Source of the DNA: Symbiodinium natans
Lineage: Eukaryota > Sar > Dinophyceae > Suessiales > Symbiodiniaceae
Length of the DNA: 25,000 nucleotides
Direction of reading: 5' to 3'
Assembly (NCBI GenBank): GCA_905221605.1
Contig: CAJNDS010001035.1
Span: forward strand, 225,001 to 250,000
The notes below the pieces were generated by a model, which was not told the origin of the DNA, ran no database searches, and saw nothing but the letters and a program-made list of their open reading frames with translations. A program made the position numbers and the translations under genes. Positions 8,331 to 16,350 of the stretch are shown one piece after another (the stretch's first letter is position 1; every line of letters begins with the position of its first letter).

Positions 8331-8404
8331 ATACCCGCAGCCCCAAAACTCCAAAGCCTAAACCTTCAAGGCCTAAAACCCTCAGCCTTCAGGGAGGGCT
8401 TTGG

Positions 8405-8560
8405 CTGGTTCAGGGTTTGGGGTTTGATGGGTCCAAGGGTTTGGGTTTAGGGTTTAGGGTTTCGGGGTTTAGGCCCATTCTCCTGCAACTATCTTCCCGT
8501 AGCTGCGGCTTAGGGTTTAGGGTTTGTGTAGGGTTTAGGGTTCGGGGTTTAGGGTTTAGG
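8405..8560 (+). repeat. Degenerate TTTAGGG tracts
   Basis: Two short tracts (8405-8473 and 8511-8560) around a 37-bp unique stretch. Further degenerate tracts lie at 8690-8735 (plus), 8857-8945 (minus) and 9128-9290 (minus then plus). Confidence 0.65.
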
Positions 8561-8599
8561 AACACGCGCGTCCTACATCCTCTGAGATGAAACCTCAAA

Positions 8600-8681
8600 T
8601 CAATGCCAAGCCGGACACTCCTTAGCCAAAAGAACCGCCGACCCTTCTCCCGAGCTTGGGATGTTCAGGGAATCCTTGAGC
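8600..8681 (-). CDS. Candidate exon
   Basis: After CCATCTAG the minus strand reads LKDSLNIPSSGEGSAVLLAK followed by ECPAWH and TGA at 8600. It is short but well mixed in composition. The exon may end before the stop. Confidence 0.38.
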
Positions 8682-9297
8682 CTAGATGGAGAGTTTAGTG
8701 TTTAGGGATTAAGGTTTAGGGTTGAGGGTGTACATGTACATCTACACTTCCTCGGGCAGGAAGGGGACTGCCTTCACGCAAAGAGAGCAGCACTCGATGA
8801 CCTTAATTCTGCGACCTCCTTGCCGTGAACAACATATACTTGTACGCGAGTTTGACCTAAACCCTGAACCCTAAACCTCACGACCCCTACTCCCTCAACC
8901 CTAAACTATACACCCGAAACGCCCTATAATCCCTTTCCCGGTAGGGCTGGGCGCCCCTTCGAACCCTGTGGATCAAAAATATACGTAGACAAGGTCCTCA
9001 TCAACCTAATAAGTTTGAAGGGACATGCAGCAGGTCCCAGTGGCCTACTGAGTCAGACAAGGGTCGGGGAGATCCTACAACATCGGAGCATGGGTTCTAA
9101 GGGCTGAGGTGAGCAGCTTGGGAATCCCAAAGAACCTAGAACCGAAACCCTAAGCCCGAACCCCTAAACCTTAAGCCCTAAACCCTAAGCCCTGAACTCC
9201 TTCCAATCGGGGTTTAGGGTTGGGGGTTTAGAGTTGGGGCCCTAGGGTTAAGGGTCTAGGTATTTTGGGTCTCGTAATTTAGAGTTTGAGGTTTAAT

Positions 9298-9398
9298 TCA
9301 GTTGTCCAGTACCTAGGGGTTTTAAAGGTTAACCTTTGGGAATGTAAGGGGAATATATTAACCCAAAAAGGTTAACTGTTACCTACTCTACTACTAAG
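9298..9398 (+). repeat. 101-bp dispersed repeat, copy 2
   Basis: Same orientation as copy 1, with four substitutions. It is inserted between degenerate telomeric sequence on both sides. No coding potential. Confidence 0.7.
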
Positions 9399-9480
9399 TT
9401 AAGGTTTCGGAACTGAAAGAGTTTTGGTTCCTAGGAGGTTCAGGATCTAAGGGGTAAGGGTTGTGAGTGTATCACGGTTG

Positions 9481-9499
9481 CCCCGCCCCCCCGCCCCCG

Positions 9500-9544
<45 letters not shown>

Positions 9545-9724
9545 CATAATAGTGACAACGAAAAAGAAGACTAAGAATAGTAGTACAAGTATGCTTAACG
9601 ATGGCAACAAAAAACAAGCAATAACAATGGCTTTAATCATGGCAAGAACAATTGCAAAGCGAAAAACAACACGAAGAGGGTTAAACGGGAATGAGACCCC
9701 CCCCCCCCCGCCCCCCTCCCCCAC
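9481..9724. repeat. Poly-C / A-rich / poly-C block
   Basis: A C-rich tract with 44 uninterrupted C (9500-9543), an A-rich segment (9544-9696), and a second C tract (9697-9724). The A-rich segment is open on plus (Lys/Thr-rich, AITMALIMARTIAKRKTTRR) and on minus (very hydrophobic). I cannot tell whether it is coding. Confidence 0.7.
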
Positions 9725-10049
9725 CCCACCCATAAACACCACCACGCCCCTTTGGTTTCGCTCTGGAAGCAGCAGTCGCTACTCGACTTGCACCACGGCC
9801 ACAATGGCTCACTTCCTGGCCAGGGCGTGCGCAGGGCTTGTTCGGGCTTAGGTTCAGGGTTCAGGGTTTAGGGTTCAGGATTTCGGGCTTAGAGTTCAGT
9901 TCAGGGTCTAGGGACCAGGGTTGAAGGTTTGTTCAGGGACGCGTCTCGACCCTCTTCAAGAACCAAGCCCCCAGATGGGTTTAGGGGTTAGAGTTTCGGG
10001 TCAAGGGAATCTTCTATCGACACCGGGGCTTGTGCTTTTCATGGGGCTT

Positions 10050-10076
10050 GGGGGGGGGGGGGGGGGGGGGGGGGGG
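10050..10076 (+). repeat. Poly-G tract, 27 nt
   Basis: Uninterrupted G run. Similar runs occur at 13576-13593, 14115-14139 and 23384 onward. Sequence 9725-10049 is unique to degenerate telomeric. Confidence 0.9.
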
Positions 10077-10467
10077 CCCTGTTTAAGAATCCCTTCGGGA
10101 ATATAAGGGGTCACCTTAGGAGTGTAGTTCTGAGGTGAAGCTTTAGGGTTTAGGGTTTAGGGTTCAGGCTTGAGGGTGTAGGCGGAACCGGTCGTCGAAA
10201 GATGCGCCCGACCCCAGGACTAAGCAGTCCCGAGCCAGGAGCCCGAACCCGAAACCAAGGCCCTAAACCCTAAAACCTCAGCCGTAAACTCCCAAACTTT
10301 CAAAACTGCCCTCCCCGACAAAGCCCAGGAACTGATCAAACCAAGGCCGCATACCCCGAAATGCTTACAGACTTGGTTTTCGGGCTCCTGTAATTCCACG
10401 GGTGTTGCAAGGATGTGTGTGTGTGTGAGTGTGTCAGCCCCTCAGGTCCGAAGCTTTGGCTGGTGTG

Positions 10468-10552
10468 GGGGTTTAGGGTGTAGGGTTTAGGGTTTAGGGT
10501 TTAGGTTTAGGGCGTTTAGGGTTTAGGGTTTAGGGTTTAGGGGTTTAGGGTC
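10468..10552 (+). repeat. TTTAGGG array
   Basis: About eleven units with small insertions. Shorter tracts lie at 10142-10185 (plus) and 10258-10290 (minus). Confidence 0.85.
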
Positions 10553-10767
10553 TGGAGTTGTTTGGGGCCTAGAGGCTCGAATGGTCGAGACTGCCGAAGT
10601 TTTGGTGGTTTCCTGTGAGTTTTTCTGTTTGTTCCGGGTGGGCGGCAAATATTTCAGACGTGCTGCGGAAGGCAGGCGGATGCTTGGGTTGACCTCAGCA
10701 CTTGCATGGAACGCTTCAGGCCCGAAGGATTTCAAGAAGCGGAAGGGTCTTGAAAGTGACTCCCGCC
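10523..10767 (-). CDS. Candidate exon, ~70-codon open frame
   Basis: A GGGGGTTTAG acceptor, itself a telomeric unit, precedes RESLSRPFRFLKSFGPEAFH, ASAEVNPSIRLPSAARLKYL, PPTRNKQKNSQETTKTSAVS and TIRASRPQTTPD on the minus strand. The frame then continues only as telomere-derived Pro/Lys codons to a stop at 10523. The composition is Ser/Thr/Lys-rich and polar. The plus strand is open for 68 codons as well, but has a poorer boundary fit. Confidence 0.45.
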
Positions 10768-10949
10768 CTAAACCCCCACGGGTTTAGGGTTTAGGGTTTG
10801 GGGTTTAGGGTTTAGGGCTTTGGTCTAAAGCTTGGGGCTTAAGGCGGCGCACCCGAAACCCGAAACCCGGTTGCAAGGAGGACACCATGATATGAAAGCC
10901 ATGATGGCCCGAAACCTTGAGCCATCAAGCCTGGAGTTCTCAATATGTT

Positions 10950-11052
10950 TGATAGGGTTTAGGGTTTAGGGTTTGGGGTTTGGGGTTTAGGGTTTAGGGT
11001 TTGGGGTTTAGGGTTTGGGGTTTGGGGTTTGGGGTTTAGGGTGGTTTAGGAA
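10950..11052 (+). repeat. TTTAGGG/TTTGGGG mixed array
   Basis: About fourteen units in which TTTGGGG and TTTAGGG alternate. A shorter array is at 10780-10817. Confidence 0.9.
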
Positions 11053-11158
11053 CCCTGGGTTTTTGGGATTGATAGGGTTTAGGGCCGAGGGTGCCAGGCC
11101 TAACCCAACATGTAGAGGCGCGGTGGCACTCCATTGGTTCTCAAACACCTAAAGCTAA

Positions 11159-11206
11159 AAACCCTAAACCCTAAACGCTAAACCCTAAACCCTAAACCCA
11201 TAAACC
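11159..11206 (-). repeat. CCCTAAA array
   Basis: About seven units with one AACGC variant. Confidence 0.85.
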
Positions 11207-11209
11207 CCT

Positions 11210-11331
11210 TTAACGCGATGGAACTGCTGTGGGACATGTCAACCTAGCAGCTGCGAGTCCTCCCATAGCCATGACAAGCCCTGAGCCCGGCAGGGGGATG
11301 CGAGCACTCAAGGGTTTGCTGGATTTACTGG
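11210..11331 (-). CDS. Candidate exon, hydrophobic
   Basis: The minus strand reads KPLSARIPLPGSGLVMAMGG followed by LAAARLTCPTAVPSR and a TAA at 11210. It includes a short hydrophobic stretch rich in Gly, Ala and Met. A possible acceptor is AAATCCAG near 11318. Confidence 0.38.
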
Positions 11332-11396
11332 GTTTAGGGTTTAGGGTTTAGAGCGTTTAGGGTTTAGGGTTTAGGGTTTAGAGCGTTTAGGGGGTT
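11329..11396 (+). repeat. TTTAGGG array with TTTAGAGCG interruptions
   Basis: TTTAGAGCG recurs twice at a spacing of 37 bp, so a higher-order unit was duplicated. Confidence 0.8.
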
Positions 11397-11479
11397 CATG
11401 GGGTTTAGAGGGGTCATAGGGCTTGGACACAAACAAGGTGGGGTGTTGAAATTTCAGGTGCGCAGTTTCCTTCAAAAGC
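11371..11479 (-). CDS. Candidate exon with a telomere-like acceptor
   Basis: The acceptor is GGGCTTAG, a one-base variant of the telomeric unit. The minus strand then reads LLKETAHLKFQHPTLFVSKP followed by YDPSKPHEPPKRSK, the last part merging with degenerate telomeric codons. The protein-like part is about 23 codons. Confidence 0.42.
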
Positions 11480-11487
11480 CTAAGCCC

Positions 11488-11600
11488 GGGACCCTAAACC
11501 CTAGCCCTAAACCCTAAACCCTAAACCCTAAACCCTAAACCCTAAACCCTAAACCCTAAACCCTAAACCCTAAACCCTAAACCCCAAACCCTAAACCTTA
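11488..11600 (-). repeat. CCCTAAA array, ~15 units
   Basis: Near-perfect. On the minus strand it lies between candidate exons 11684 and 11479, and both proposed splice sites touch telomere-like motifs. Confidence 0.9.
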
Positions 11601-11684
11601 TGAACCCCAGAGAGCCCTGAGCCGATCAGCCAGGCGGCCATTTGCAAACCTCGCTGCGGCCTCCGGGGATTCCACTATGAGGGC
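11598..11684 (-). CDS. Candidate exon, helical Ala/Arg-rich
   Basis: The minus strand reads ALIVESPEAAARFANGRLAD followed by RLRALWGS, with a TAA where the TTTAGGG array begins. It is a strongly helical-looking segment. The island is cleanly bounded by arrays on both sides: CCCTAAA on the left, TTTAGGG on the right. Confidence 0.42.
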   Translation of the reverse strand, partial: ALIVESPEAAARFANGRLADRLRALWGS

Positions 11685-11691
11685 GGTTTAG

Positions 11692-11789
11692 GGCTTAGGG
11701 TTTAGGGTTTAGGGTTTAGGGTTTAGGGTTTAGGGTTTAGGGTTTAGGGTTTAGGGTTCAGGGTTTAGGGTTTAGGGTTTAGGGTTTAG
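11692..11789 (+). repeat. TTTAGGG array, ~14 units
   Basis: Near-perfect, with one TTCAGGG and one CTTAGGG unit. Confidence 0.9.
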
Positions 11790-11799
11790 CCCTTGGCAT

Positions 11800-12166
11800 C
11801 CAAAGCATGCAAAATATTGCATGCATTTGCGTACCTGTGCAATTTTTGCCTACAGAGGCCCGTTCCTGGGCAACGTTAGCAAAATTTGCATACAGGAGGT
11901 TCGAGGCTAGGTTCCATGGAATTGGAAGGTTGCAGAATCACGCGAAATCACGCAAAATCACGCGGAATTCCGTCAACGTTTCGAGATTTTATAGGGGACC
12001 CAACACGAAATCACGCAAAATCACGCAGAATCACGCAGAATCACGAGGAATCCCGTGAAATCCCATCGACTTAATTGAGCGCTGTCAAATTTTGCATACA
12101 TGAGCGACGTTGGCAAAATTTGCATACATTGCAATGTTTGCCTTATTTGCATACACGGACGCCCGG
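11800..12166 (+). repeat. Minisatellite AATCACGC(A/G)(A/G) with conserved AAAATTTGCATACA boxes
   Basis: Two clusters of a ~10-bp unit AATCACGCRR (11935-11965 and 12005-12060). They are flanked by repeated boxes: GCAAAATTTGCATACA at 11879 and 12113, CAAATTTTGCATACA near 12086, and TTATTTGCATACA near 12142. It contains the octamer-like ATTTGCAT. No convincing gene; short plus frames are repeat-driven. Confidence 0.7.
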
Positions 12167-12167
12167 G

Positions 12168-12270
12168 GTAGGGTTTAGGGTTTAGGGTTTAGGGTTTAGG
12201 GTTTAGGGTTTAGGGTTTAGGGTTTAGGGTTTAGGGTTTAGGGTTTAGGGTTTAGGGTTTAGGGTTTAGG
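12168..12270 (+). repeat. Perfect TTTAGGG array, ~15 units
   Basis: No variant unit seen. The island 12271-12440 to its right is open on both strands (plus: ITSPPILRQRHITGAGLWGN; minus: VEPIARLAEKVWRGCWNSPK). Confidence 0.9.
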
Positions 12271-12442
12271 GCTATTGGGGATAGATGGTCCTATTTGCAT
12301 TACGTCGCCCCCAATCTTGAGGCAGCGTCACATCACTGGGGCAGGCCTCTGGGGCAACGTTGGTGGATTTCTGGGTTTGGGAGAGTTCCAGCAGCCCCGC
12401 CACACCTTCTCAGCAAGACGCGCAATTGGCTCAACATTGTAA

Positions 12443-12517
12443 ACCCTCAACCCGAAACCCGAAACCCTAAGCCCTAAACCCTAAACCCTAAACCCTAAAC
12501 CCTAAACCCCAAGTCCA
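12443..12517 (-). repeat. CCCTAAA array
   Basis: About ten units, degenerate at the left (CCCGAAA). The following 65-bp island (12535-12600) is open in nearly every frame and could not be assigned. Confidence 0.85.
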
Positions 12518-12601
12518 ACCCTAAACTCGAAAACCGAAAAGAACTCTGAATGCCGCACTCCGCGCCTCCGCCCGTGTCTTCACAGGCATCCTCGCAGGGC
12601 T

Positions 12602-12765
12602 GTTTAGGGTTTAGGGTTTAGGGTTTAGGGTTTAGGGTTTAGGGTTTAGGGTTTAGGGTTTAGGGTTTAGGCTTTAGGGTTAGTGTTTAGTGTTTAGGGT
12701 TTAGGGTTTAGGGTTTAGTAGGGTTTAGGGCTTAGGGTTTAGTAGGGTTTAGGGTTTAGGATTTG
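12602..12765 (+). repeat. TTTAGGG array with TTTAGTAGGG duplication
   Basis: About twenty-two units. A TTTAGTAGGG variant occurs at two places about 20 bp apart, and two units read TTTAGTG. Confidence 0.9.
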
Positions 12766-12928
12766 GGAGAGTGAGGATCGAGGAGCGCAGCAAGTAGCTA
12801 CTTCTTTAGTAGGGCAGGCTTAAGGCACCGATGAGTCCATTTTGTACCTACGTGCTACGTCCTCCGACCCTCCTAAGCCCCAAAAACCAGATGGAGACTG
12901 AGCATTTGCGAGCTGGGTCGGCCTCCTT

Positions 12929-12973
12929 ACACCCTAAACCCTAACCCTAAACCCTAAACCCTAAACCCCGAAA
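12929..12973 (-). repeat. CCCTAAA array
   Basis: About six units, one shortened to CCCTAA. Left of it, 12770-12925 has a weak minus frame (KEADPARKCSVSIW). Confidence 0.8.
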
Positions 12974-13062
12974 CCCGAACCCCACACCATCTCATGGCCG
13001 TCCTCGGCAGTAATCGGCTCCGCATTGGTGTTGCAGCCGCACCAAATCTCATTGCCTCTTGC
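12961..13062 (-). CDS. Candidate exon, acidic with Cys-x-Cys
   Basis: Between two arrays of opposite orientation the minus strand reads RGNEIWCGCNTNAEPITAED followed by GHEMVWGSGF, and exits at GGG|GTTTAGGG. The acceptor is CCGCAAG directly after CCCTAAA. The plus strand is also open (MAVLGSNRLRIGVAAAPNLI), so strand is tentative. Confidence 0.38.
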   Translation of the reverse strand, partial: ARGNEIWCGCNTNAEPITAEDGHEMVWGSGFGV

Positions 13063-13159
13063 GGTTTAGGGTTTAGGGTTTATTGTTTAAGGTTTAGGGC
13101 TGCTTCTGGGACGCTGAAGCGCTCAAGGATTCCCCAGCAACCTAGGGACCGTTTAGGGT

Positions 13160-13420
13160 TCAAGGGTTTAGGGGTTTAGGAACCAGGGTGCACTTTCTTT
13201 GCTTCATGTAGTTGCCTATCCCCCTTAAACGGGAGTAGGGAGCCCGCCGGGACGTGTAATAAGGAATAGGTATACACGCAACCTTAAACACACAACCCCA
13301 CCTCCAAAACGCGAACTCCGGAGTAAGGGACATCCTTCCCCTAAGGAACCTCGAAGGAAAGGCCAGGGCACGACCTCTAGGAGGAAAAAGGGTCCCGCAA
13401 GAGTTGAGTACTCTATCAAC
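13160..13420 (-). CDS. Candidate exon, 86-codon open frame
   Basis: A TGACAG acceptor is followed, after one base, by 86 open minus codons: VDRVLNSCGTLFPPRGRALA, FPSRFLRGRMSLTPEFAFWR, WGCVFKVACIPIPYYTSRRA, PYSRLRGIGNYMKQRKCTLV, then telomere-derived codons and TGA. The frame has no proper start and would be missed by start-based gene finders. A second minus frame is open for 67 codons. The protein is basic and aromatic. No family recognised. Confidence 0.45.
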   Translation of the reverse strand, partial: VDRVLNSCGTLFPPRGRALAFPSRFLRGRMSLTPEFAFWRWGCVFKVACIPIPYYTSRRAPYSRLRGIGNYMKQRKCTLVPKPLNP

Positions 13421-13427
13421 CCTGTCA

Positions 13428-13531
13428 CCTAAACCCCAAACCCCAAACCCTGAACCCCAAACCCTGAACCCTGAACCCTGAACCCTGAACCCTAAACCCT
13501 ACACCCTAAACCCTAAACCCTAAACCCTAAA
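13428..13531 (-). repeat. CCCTAAA array with CCCTGAA block
   Basis: About fifteen units, in which five consecutive CCCTGAA units form a block. G18 follows at 13576-13593. Confidence 0.9.
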
Positions 13532-13627
13532 CTCGAGTCAAGTTTTCCGGCCATTCTGGATCCCCGTGACTGCTTGGGGGGGGGGGGGGGGGGTAAGCCA
13601 AGTCACTCTCAGCCTTTGCTAACCTAC

Positions 13628-13668
13628 ATAAAGCCAAGTTGCTTCCAGGATTTTGTTCAAACAGAGGG
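13628..13668 (-). CDS. Candidate micro-exon
   Basis: Between a CCTGAAG acceptor and a TTTAT|GTAGGT donor at 13627 the minus strand reads LCLNKILEATWLY. Both splice signals are good, but it is only 41 bp. Confidence 0.32.
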
Positions 13669-13690
13669 CTTCAGGTTTAGGGTTTAGGGT

Positions 13691-14002
13691 TTAGGGTTTA
13701 AGGTTTAGGGTTTGGGTCCTGGTTGGAGATCTACTATCTAGATTCTCCCAGCGGTCTGAGGAAGAAATGAAGGCCCAAAAACACATTTTGTGGAAGATGT
13801 TGTGGGCTGGGGTGTTTTGCGCATCCTGTAGAATCTGCAGTTTTGCTCGGGAGTAGCTAAAAACGGTATTCCCCAAAGTCGGGGTTTCCCCCTCCCAAGA
13901 GAATGTAACAATATAACCCTTACTGTAAGACCCCATAAATAAGAAGGAGGAAGGGTGCCGACACGGCCAAAAAGCACAAAGAGCTAGGCCGTAGACCTTC
14001 AA
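13691..14002 (-). CDS. Candidate exon, ~95-codon open frame
   Basis: After a GGGTTGAAG acceptor the minus strand reads VYGLALCAFWPCRHPSSFLF, then MGSYSKGYIVTFSWEGETPT, then LGNTVFSYSRAKLQILQDAQ, then NTPAHNIFHKMCFWAFISSS. The last ten codons before the stop are telomere-derived. The island holds no telomeric repeat inside. A second minus frame is open for 79 codons, so frame choice is by composition only. A possible short aromatic/hydrophobic segment lies near the start. Confidence 0.45.
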   Translation of the reverse strand: MKVYGLALCAFWPCRHPSSFLFMGSYSKGYIVTFSWEGETPTLGNTVFSYSRAKLQILQDAQNTPAHNIFHKMCFWAFISSSDRWENLDSRSPTRTQTLNLKP

Positions 14003-14114
14003 CCCGAAACCCTGAACTCTGAGCCCTAGGTTAAGAAATCGACCATGTGAGTAGTTTTTGGTAGGGTTTGCTCTCGCCGCCGTGGAAAGGTGGTCGAGTT
14101 TGGCATCTTGCGAT

Positions 14115-14250
14115 GGGGGGGGGGGGGGGGGGGGGGGGGTGGGGTTGTTTAGGGATTAGGGGTTAGGGTTCAGGGTTCGGGTTAAGGGTTTAGGGTTTAG
14201 GGTTTAGGGTTTCGGGTTTCAGGTTGAGGGTTTAGGGGTTTAGGGTCGTC
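14115..14250 (+). repeat. Poly-G (25 nt) followed by degenerate TTTAGGG
   Basis: G25 at 14115-14139, then about twelve variable units. Confidence 0.85.
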
Positions 14251-14440
14251 CCTTGTTGGAAACGCCAGGGCATTTACAGCTTTTTTGCTGTTGGGCCTGG
14301 TCACTGGATCTTGGCACACACCGTGTGTGTGTTGCCGGAAAGTATTTTTTTTGCGTTTTTTTTACGTGTTGCCAAAACCCCACTTCTTGTCTTTTTAGTT
14401 CTACTAAAGTTCCACGGCGGCGCGAGCAAACGCTGTCCAG
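14240..14440 (-). CDS. Candidate exon, 66-codon open frame, basic
   Basis: Behind an AATAG acceptor the minus strand reads LDSVCSRRRGTLVELKRQEV, then GFWQHVKKTQKKYFPATHTR, then CVPRSSDQAQQQKSCKCPGV and SNKGRP, with a TAA at the TTTAGGG boundary. Two runs of eight A stay in frame as Lys codons. The plus frame of this island is full of Cys and Phe and much less protein-like, which makes this one of the best strand discriminators. No domain recognised; six Lys and four Cys stand out. Confidence 0.52.
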   Translation of the reverse strand: MDSVCSRRRGTLVELKRQEVGFWQHVKKTQKKYFPATHTRCVPRSSDQAQQQKSCKCPGVSNKGRP

Positions 14441-14476
14441 CTATTGCTTCCTCTGGTCTCTGCGCACTTTGTTGGT

Positions 14477-14650
14477 TTAGAGTTTAGGGTTAAGGGTTCG
14501 GGGGTTGAGATTTCGATTTAACTGAGCGGTTTTGAGGAGATCCTCAGGGGGATCCACCAGTACTAAACCCTGAAAGCCCGCCTTTCTTTGCATTCTTCCG
14601 CGCTTTGCACGCCTGAGGCAAAGGGTGGGGGACTTTCCTGGGCTTTCCTC
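14477..14650 (-). CDS. Candidate exon, 57-codon open frame
   Basis: The acceptor is CCAATCTAG. The minus strand then reads EESPGKSPTLCLRRAKRGRM, then QRKAGFQGLVLVDPPEDLLK, then TAQLNRNLN, and fades into telomere-derived codons before a TAA at 14477. The basic N-terminal part followed by an aliphatic/acidic part is convincing as protein. Possible donors GTACTG and GTGGAT fall in phase 0 inside it. The next candidate exon at 14440 also enters in phase 0. Confidence 0.5.
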   Translation of the reverse strand, partial: EESPGKSPTLCLRRAKRGRMQRKAGFQGLVLVDPPEDLLKTAQLNRNLNPRTLNPKL

Positions 14651-14807
14651 CTAGATTGGGTGCAAGTATTGGGCTTTTTGAGTCGAGGATTGTGGATTTA
14701 GGCAGTTTCTGGTGTGCAGGGTTTAGAGCTTCAGGACTTGGGTTTGGAGGGTAGGTAGGTTTTGGAGAAACCTCGAAGGGAACCCCTTTTTGGCTTCCTG
14801 CGGCCCA

Positions 14808-15010
14808 AAACCCTAAACCCTAAATCCTAAACCCTTAACCCCAACCCTAGAAATCTGGGACTGAGGGCTATAAGTTTCACCCCTCAACCCACTGAGCTCC
14901 ACACCCTGAGGCCGAAAGGGGCCTATAGGGCATTGGATTGAGGTTTAGGGTTTAGGGTTTAGGGTTTAGGGTTTAGGGTCTAGGGTTTAGGGTTTAGGGG
15001 TTCAGGGTTT
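14808..15010. repeat. CCCTAAA tract, island, TTTAGGG array
   Basis: C-strand units at 14808-14850, a 90-bp unique island, and eight G-strand units at 14942-15001. The array repeats point outward from the island. Confidence 0.8.
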
Positions 15011-15099
15011 TTTTTGCAAAATGGGACGCCTTCCTTCCTAGGACCCTCTCCAACGGGTTTTAGGACTGTTGGGCTTAGGGGTTTGGGCGCCAAAAACCA

Positions 15100-15180
15100 C
15101 TTGAGCCCTAAACCCCAAACTACGTAACCCTAAACCCGAAATCCTGAATCCTAAACCCTACGTAAGCCCTTAACCCTAAA
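15100..15180 (-). repeat. Degenerate CCCTAAA tract
   Basis: Variable units with two TACGTAA insertions. Confidence 0.65.
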
Positions 15181-15191
15181 CCTCTTCTGCC

Positions 15192-15275
15192 CTATGAGAA
15201 GTCCTCAGCCCTAGGGGTAGATGGCGCCTGCTTCGTCGGTGCCTTGGCCTGCGCAGTGGCTTCAGCTTGGGCATT
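15192..15275 (-). CDS. Candidate exon, Ala/Lys/Gln/Pro-rich
   Basis: The minus strand reads NAQAEATAQAKAPTKQAPST followed by PRAEDFS and a TAG at 15192. A likely acceptor is ATGCCCAAG. Repeated Gln-Ala and Lys-Ala pairs point to a low-complexity, probably disordered region, and G/C-ending codons dominate. Confidence 0.45.
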   Translation of the reverse strand, partial: NAQAEATAQAKAPTKQAPSTPRAEDFS

Positions 15276-15520
15276 AGGGTTTAGGGTTTAGGGTTTAGGG
15301 ACTAGGGATTAGGGATTAGGGTTTAGGTTTGAGGTTTAGGGTTTAGGGTTTAGGGTTTAGGGTTTAGGGTTTAGGGTTTAGGGTTCGGGTTTAGGGTTTA
15401 GGAATTAGGGTTTCGGGTTTAGGGTTTAGGTTATCGGGTTTAGGGTTTAGGGTTGAGGGCTTCAGGGGTTTAGGGTTTCGAGCTTCGGGCTTAGGGTTTA
15501 CTGCTCGGGGTTTAGGGTTT
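15274..15520 (+). repeat. Long degenerate TTTAGGG array
   Basis: About thirty units, perfect in the middle (15340-15385) and increasingly variant (TTTCGGG, ATTAGGG) at both sides. Confidence 0.85.
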
Positions 15521-15582
15521 ACGTCTTATGGCATTCCAACTTCTTATGCTCTCGCAGGTGGGATGCTCGTAGGGAAGACTTA

Positions 15583-15765
15583 CCCTAAACCCTAAACCCC
15601 TTAATTGCCCTAAACCCTCAACCCCTCAACCCCGAAACCCTAAACCCCAAACCCTGAAACCCCAAACCCCTCAACCCCGAAACCCTAAACCCCAAACCCC
15701 GAAACCCTAAGCCCTAAACCCCGAAACCCTAAACCCCAAACCCTAAACCCCAACCCCTAGACCTA
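15583..15765 (-). repeat. CCCTAAA array with higher-order repeat
   Basis: CCCTAAACCCCAAACCC plus CGAAA recurs several times at a spacing of 30-50 bp, so variants were amplified together. Confidence 0.85.
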
Positions 15766-15770
15766 AACAT

Positions 15771-15850
15771 TTCTGAGGGTGGTCGGACTGGGCCTTGCCC
15801 GACTCAGCCGCTCTTGCCTTCGACTTTGTGTTGCTTCCCTTGGCTGGCGG
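15771..15850 (-). CDS. Candidate exon, Lys/Ala/Ser-rich
   Basis: The minus strand reads AKGSNTKSKARAAESGKAQS followed by DHPQK, after a CTACCGCCAG acceptor adjoining CCCTAAA repeats. The composition suggests a disordered basic linker. It resembles the Ala/Lys/Gln-rich island at 15192-15275. Confidence 0.42.
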
Positions 15851-15851
15851 T

Positions 15852-15981
15852 AGGGTTTAGGGTTTAGGGTTTAGGGTTTAGGGTTTAGGGTTTGGGGTTG
15901 AGGGGTTGAGGGGTTGAGGGGTTGAGGGGTTGAGGGGTTGAGGGGTTGAGGGGTTGAGGGGTTGAGGGGTTGAGGGGTTGA
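15852..15981 (+). repeat. TTTAGGG array passing into (TTGAGGGG)11
   Basis: Six TTTAGGG units, then eleven near-identical 8-bp TTGAGGGG units (15894-15981). Confidence 0.92.
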
Positions 15982-16258
15982 GGGGTTGAGGGTCACGGTA
16001 TATGCTGAACCCTGAACCCCAAACAGGCTTTGGGGGGTTCAGGGTGGAAAGAGCATGTGACGAAACCCACTTAACCCACAAAAGCAACCCAGAAACGAAG
16101 TACTAGTTAGCGGTTTAGGGTAAGGGTTTAGGATTTAGGGTCTTAGGTTTCGCTGCGATGCTACATACCGGAGAAGACACGTAGGTTTTTTTAGCTTTCA
16201 GCCCACACTGCGACACACACTTTCACACGTTTGCAGACACCCGGAGGCTTTGCAGGTA

Positions 16259-16350
16259 CCTAAGAGACTTAAAAGAGACCTAAAGGAGACTTAAAAGAAA
16301 CTTAAAAGAGACTGAAAAGAGACTTTGCAGATACTAAGAGACTTGAAAGG
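16259..16350 (+). repeat. GACTTAAAAGA minisatellite
   Basis: About eight copies of an 11-12 bp unit (GACTTAAAAGA / GACCTAAAGGA). TTTGCAGATACTAAGAGACTT at its right echoes TTTGCAGGTACCTAAGAGACTT at its left, so a larger unit is duplicated. Confidence 0.8.

Noticed and set aside
11935-12060. CRISPR-like array in the AATCACGC repeats
   Set aside because: Units are only about 10 bp and contiguous, with no spacers of uniform length and no associated genes.
14253-14480. Plus frame of 75 codons (Cys/Phe-rich)
   Set aside because: The minus frame of the same island is longer, balanced in composition and has an acceptor; the plus frame reads runs of T as Phe.
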